NCBI RefSeq assembly: GCF_014647835.1
Contig: NZ_BMPY01000016.1
Location: 1-64,000 of the forward strand
Reading direction: 5' to 3'
DNA length: 64,000 nucleotides
From: Microbispora rosea subsp. aerata
GTDB taxonomy: Bacteria > Actinomycetota > Actinomycetes > Streptosporangiales > Streptosporangiaceae
Positions 62,498 through 64,000 of the stretch are shown in pieces. Below the pieces are notes generated by a model. That model made no database searches, had not been told where the DNA came from, and was given only the letters and a program-made list of their open reading frames with translations. Position 1 is the first letter of the stretch. Each line of letters begins with the position of its first letter. The position numbers and the translations under genes are program-made.

Positions 62498-64000
62498 AAT
62501 CGAGTCGCAGGGTGCCGTCGAACAGGCCGTCGAAGCCGGCCGCGACCAGGGTCTCGCTCATCTCCCGCGCGGCCCGCATCGCGTCCTCGAATTCGAGCAG
62601 CTTGCGGAACGCCTCGCCGTACCTGCGCTGCTCCTCGACGGCGAGACGGGGAAGCTGCGCACGGCGGGGGTCGAAGCGCATCGAGGAGCCGAGCCTGGTC
62701 GAGGTGCCGCCGGCCGCGCGCAGGCACCCGGCGAGGAAATGCGGGTCGAGCCGTTCCGGGTCGGCCCGCAGGAGCAGGAGCTGGGCGCCCAGCACCGCGC
62801 CCGGCTCCGTCATCACGCGCGGGACCGGGCCGCTTCCCGCGATGAGCGGCGCGACCACATCTCCGGCCTCGATCCGCACCTGGCCCGTCACGTCGGACGT
62901 ACGGCCGCTCGCGGGCCGGCCCAGCAGCAGATCCTCTGCCGTGAGCATCGGCAGGTCGCCCTCGTTCGGCATCTTGAGCGGACCCTGCATGATCACCACC
63001 ACACCCGCGCGGACGAGCTCGCCGACGGTCGTCATCGGCAGTTCCTTGCGCCCGCCGGCCACCAGCCTGGGCAGCCCGGCGCCGAGGTCGCGCAGCAGCG
63101 CCTCGGTGCGTTCCCGGACGGCCGCGTAACCCGCCGGGTCGGGTTGCTCCGGCGACACCACCCGATGGCCGGTGCTCAGGTCCACCTCCTCATCGAGCAG
63201 GTCGATGATCCTCACGCTGGCGCTGCCCGCGGGCAGCTCGGCGCCCTCGGCGAACGCCTGCCACGCCTTTTCCGCCAGGTCGAGATCCCCGCCCGCGTTG
63301 ACCATCAGCACGTCGGACGGCGGGTTGTCCCCCGGCGCGGGACGGCGCAGCACCCACAGGTCGGGCGCGCCGCTGGAGGCGGGAGCGGCTCCCGGAGAAA
63401 GCGTGATGACCGCCCTCAGCGCGCCCGCGCGCAGGAGGTTGCCCCGAATCCGCCTGCCGGGGCGCCGGGCGGCCGCGGTGCCCGGCATCATGATGACCAC
63501 CAGGCCGCCGGGTTTCACGTGGGAGAGGCAGTGCTGCACCCAGGCCAGCTCCGACTCGCCACGCGGCGGCAGGCCGTACTCCCACCGGGGGTCGCTGGTC
63601 AGCTCCTCGTATCCCCATCCGCGCTCGTTGAACGGCGGGTTGCAGACCACCACGTCGGCGAGTTCGCCGGGGAAGGCGTCGGCCCGTAGCGAGTCGCCCG
63701 CCATGACGGTGCCCGCGGCGTCCGCGAACCGCAGGCAGATCCCGGCCAACCGCGCCGCGCTCTCGTTGAGCTCCTGGCCGAGGGCGCGCGCCGCTCCGGA
63801 GGCGAGCAGCAGCGTGCCGATCCCGCACGCGGGGTCGAGGACCGTCGCACCGGCGGTGCCGCCGAGCCTGGCCATCAGCTCGGCGACGGGACGGGGGGTG
63901 GCCAGCAGCCTGCGCGAATGCAGCTCTACGTAGCGGTCGCAGATGCCCCGGAAGGTCGCCGCGGGCCCCTCGGCCTCGCCCACCTCGACGATGGCCCTGA
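62496..64000 (-). CDS. DNA N6-adenine methyltransferase with HsdS-like C-terminal region (5' end outside)
   Basis: Type I-like modification methylase: LDPACGIGTLLLASG as the SAM site, VVVCNPPFNERGWGYEELTS as the NPPF catalytic motif and HCLSHVKPGGLVVIMMPGTA. The last ~160 residues (TTVGELVRAGVVVIMQGPLK to AVEEQRRYGEAFRKLLEFED) look like a target-recognition plus helical HsdS segment, so modification and specificity appear joined. GTG 63983 could be a start, but the frame stays open to the window edge and only ~47 residues precede the SAM motif, so the N-terminus probably lies outside. No restriction subunit is visible. Confidence 0.82.
   Translation of the reverse strand, partial: RAIVEVGEAEGPAATFRGICDRYVELHSRRLLATPRPVAELMARLGGTAGATVLDPACGIGTLLLASGAARALGQELNESAARLAGICLRFADAAGTVMAGDSLRADAFPGELADVVVCNPPFNERGWGYEELTSDPRWEYGLPPRGESELAWVQHCLSHVKPGGLVVIMMPGTAAARRPGRRIRGNLLRAGALRAVITLSPGAAPASSGAPDLWVLRRPAPGDNPPSDVLMVNAGGDLDLAEKAWQAFAEGAELPAGSASVRIIDLLDEEVDLSTGHRVVSPEQPDPAGYAAVRERTEALLRDLGAGLPRLVAGGRKELPMTTVGELVRAGVVVIMQGPLKMPNEGDLPMLTAEDLLLGRPASGRTSDVTGQVRIEAGDVVAPLIAGSGPVPRVMTEPGAVLGAQLLLLRADPERLDPHFLAGCLRAAGGTSTRLGSSMRFDPRRAQLPRLAVEEQRRYGEAFRKLLEFEDAMRAAREMSETLVAAGFDGLFDGTLRLD

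Overview
The window is very GC-rich, uses GTG and even TTG starts often, and has actinobacterial-type genes throughout (mycothiol-era sulfur and redox genes, DUF222/HNH genes, a DosS-like kinase, an FxsABCT cluster, a CobN plus ChlID-type cobaltochelatase). It most likely comes from a Streptosporangiales-type actinomycete; genus cannot be fixed from the sequence alone.

Layout. 1-2.8 kb: the tail of an IS110-type transposase next to a large FtsX-like ABC permease. 2.9-22.3 kb: an almost complete aerobic cobalamin (corrin ring) cluster: cobN-cobF-cobQ-cobK on +; cbtB-cbtA (cobalt uptake) and chlID-cobA-cobO-cobB/cobC fusion on -; cobL on +; cobG-cobH-cobI/J-cobM on -. Four cobalamin riboswitches lie in front of these transcription units, and a fifth drives the next block. 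Lower-ligand assembly genes are not in the window. cobG lacks the cysteine-containing C-terminal part of its family.

22.4-27.2 kb: a riboswitch-led B12/cobalt uptake block that is falling apart: binding protein and ATPase are missing cores around an intact permease, a FhuF-like 2Fe-2S protein and an unknown protein look intact, and hoxN and cbiX are frameshifted remnants. 27.2-30.6 kb: sirtuin, YceI protein and a broken DUF222/HNH gene with 21-bp tandem repeats.

30.6-47 kb: a hypoxia/dormancy-like accessory island: two tandem universal stress proteins, three CBS proteins, a DosS/DosT-like GAF-GAF kinase, OsmC protein, a PfkB sugar kinase, a persulfide dioxygenase-rhodanese protein, and the wreck of a group 3-type NiFe hydrogenase operon. 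Several DosR-like palindromes sit in its promoter regions although no DosR regulator is present in the window. A GH51 arabinofuranosidase with LacI-type operators, a GDPD-like secreted protein, a lipoprotein and an MBL hydrolase are interspersed.

47-50.3 kb: PolX/PHP DNA polymerase, histidine-kinase remnant, AmiC-like binding protein. 50.3-64 kb: MarR, cytochrome P450, then what I consider the most interesting locus: a SLOG-SLATT pair directly followed by fxsA-fxsB-fxsC-fxsT (FxSxx-COOH peptide, radical SAM/SPASM enzyme, TIR-like protein, MinD-TIR-NB-ARC-TPR protein). An alpha/beta hydrolase and a DNA N6-methylase with an HsdS-like tail follow. Together these look like a nucleotide- and peptide-based signalling or conflict locus.

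A recurring theme is focal deletions and one- or two-base indels that remove catalytic cores from accessory genes while nearly all core cob genes are intact. This fits real decay, but assembly or homopolymer error has to be excluded.
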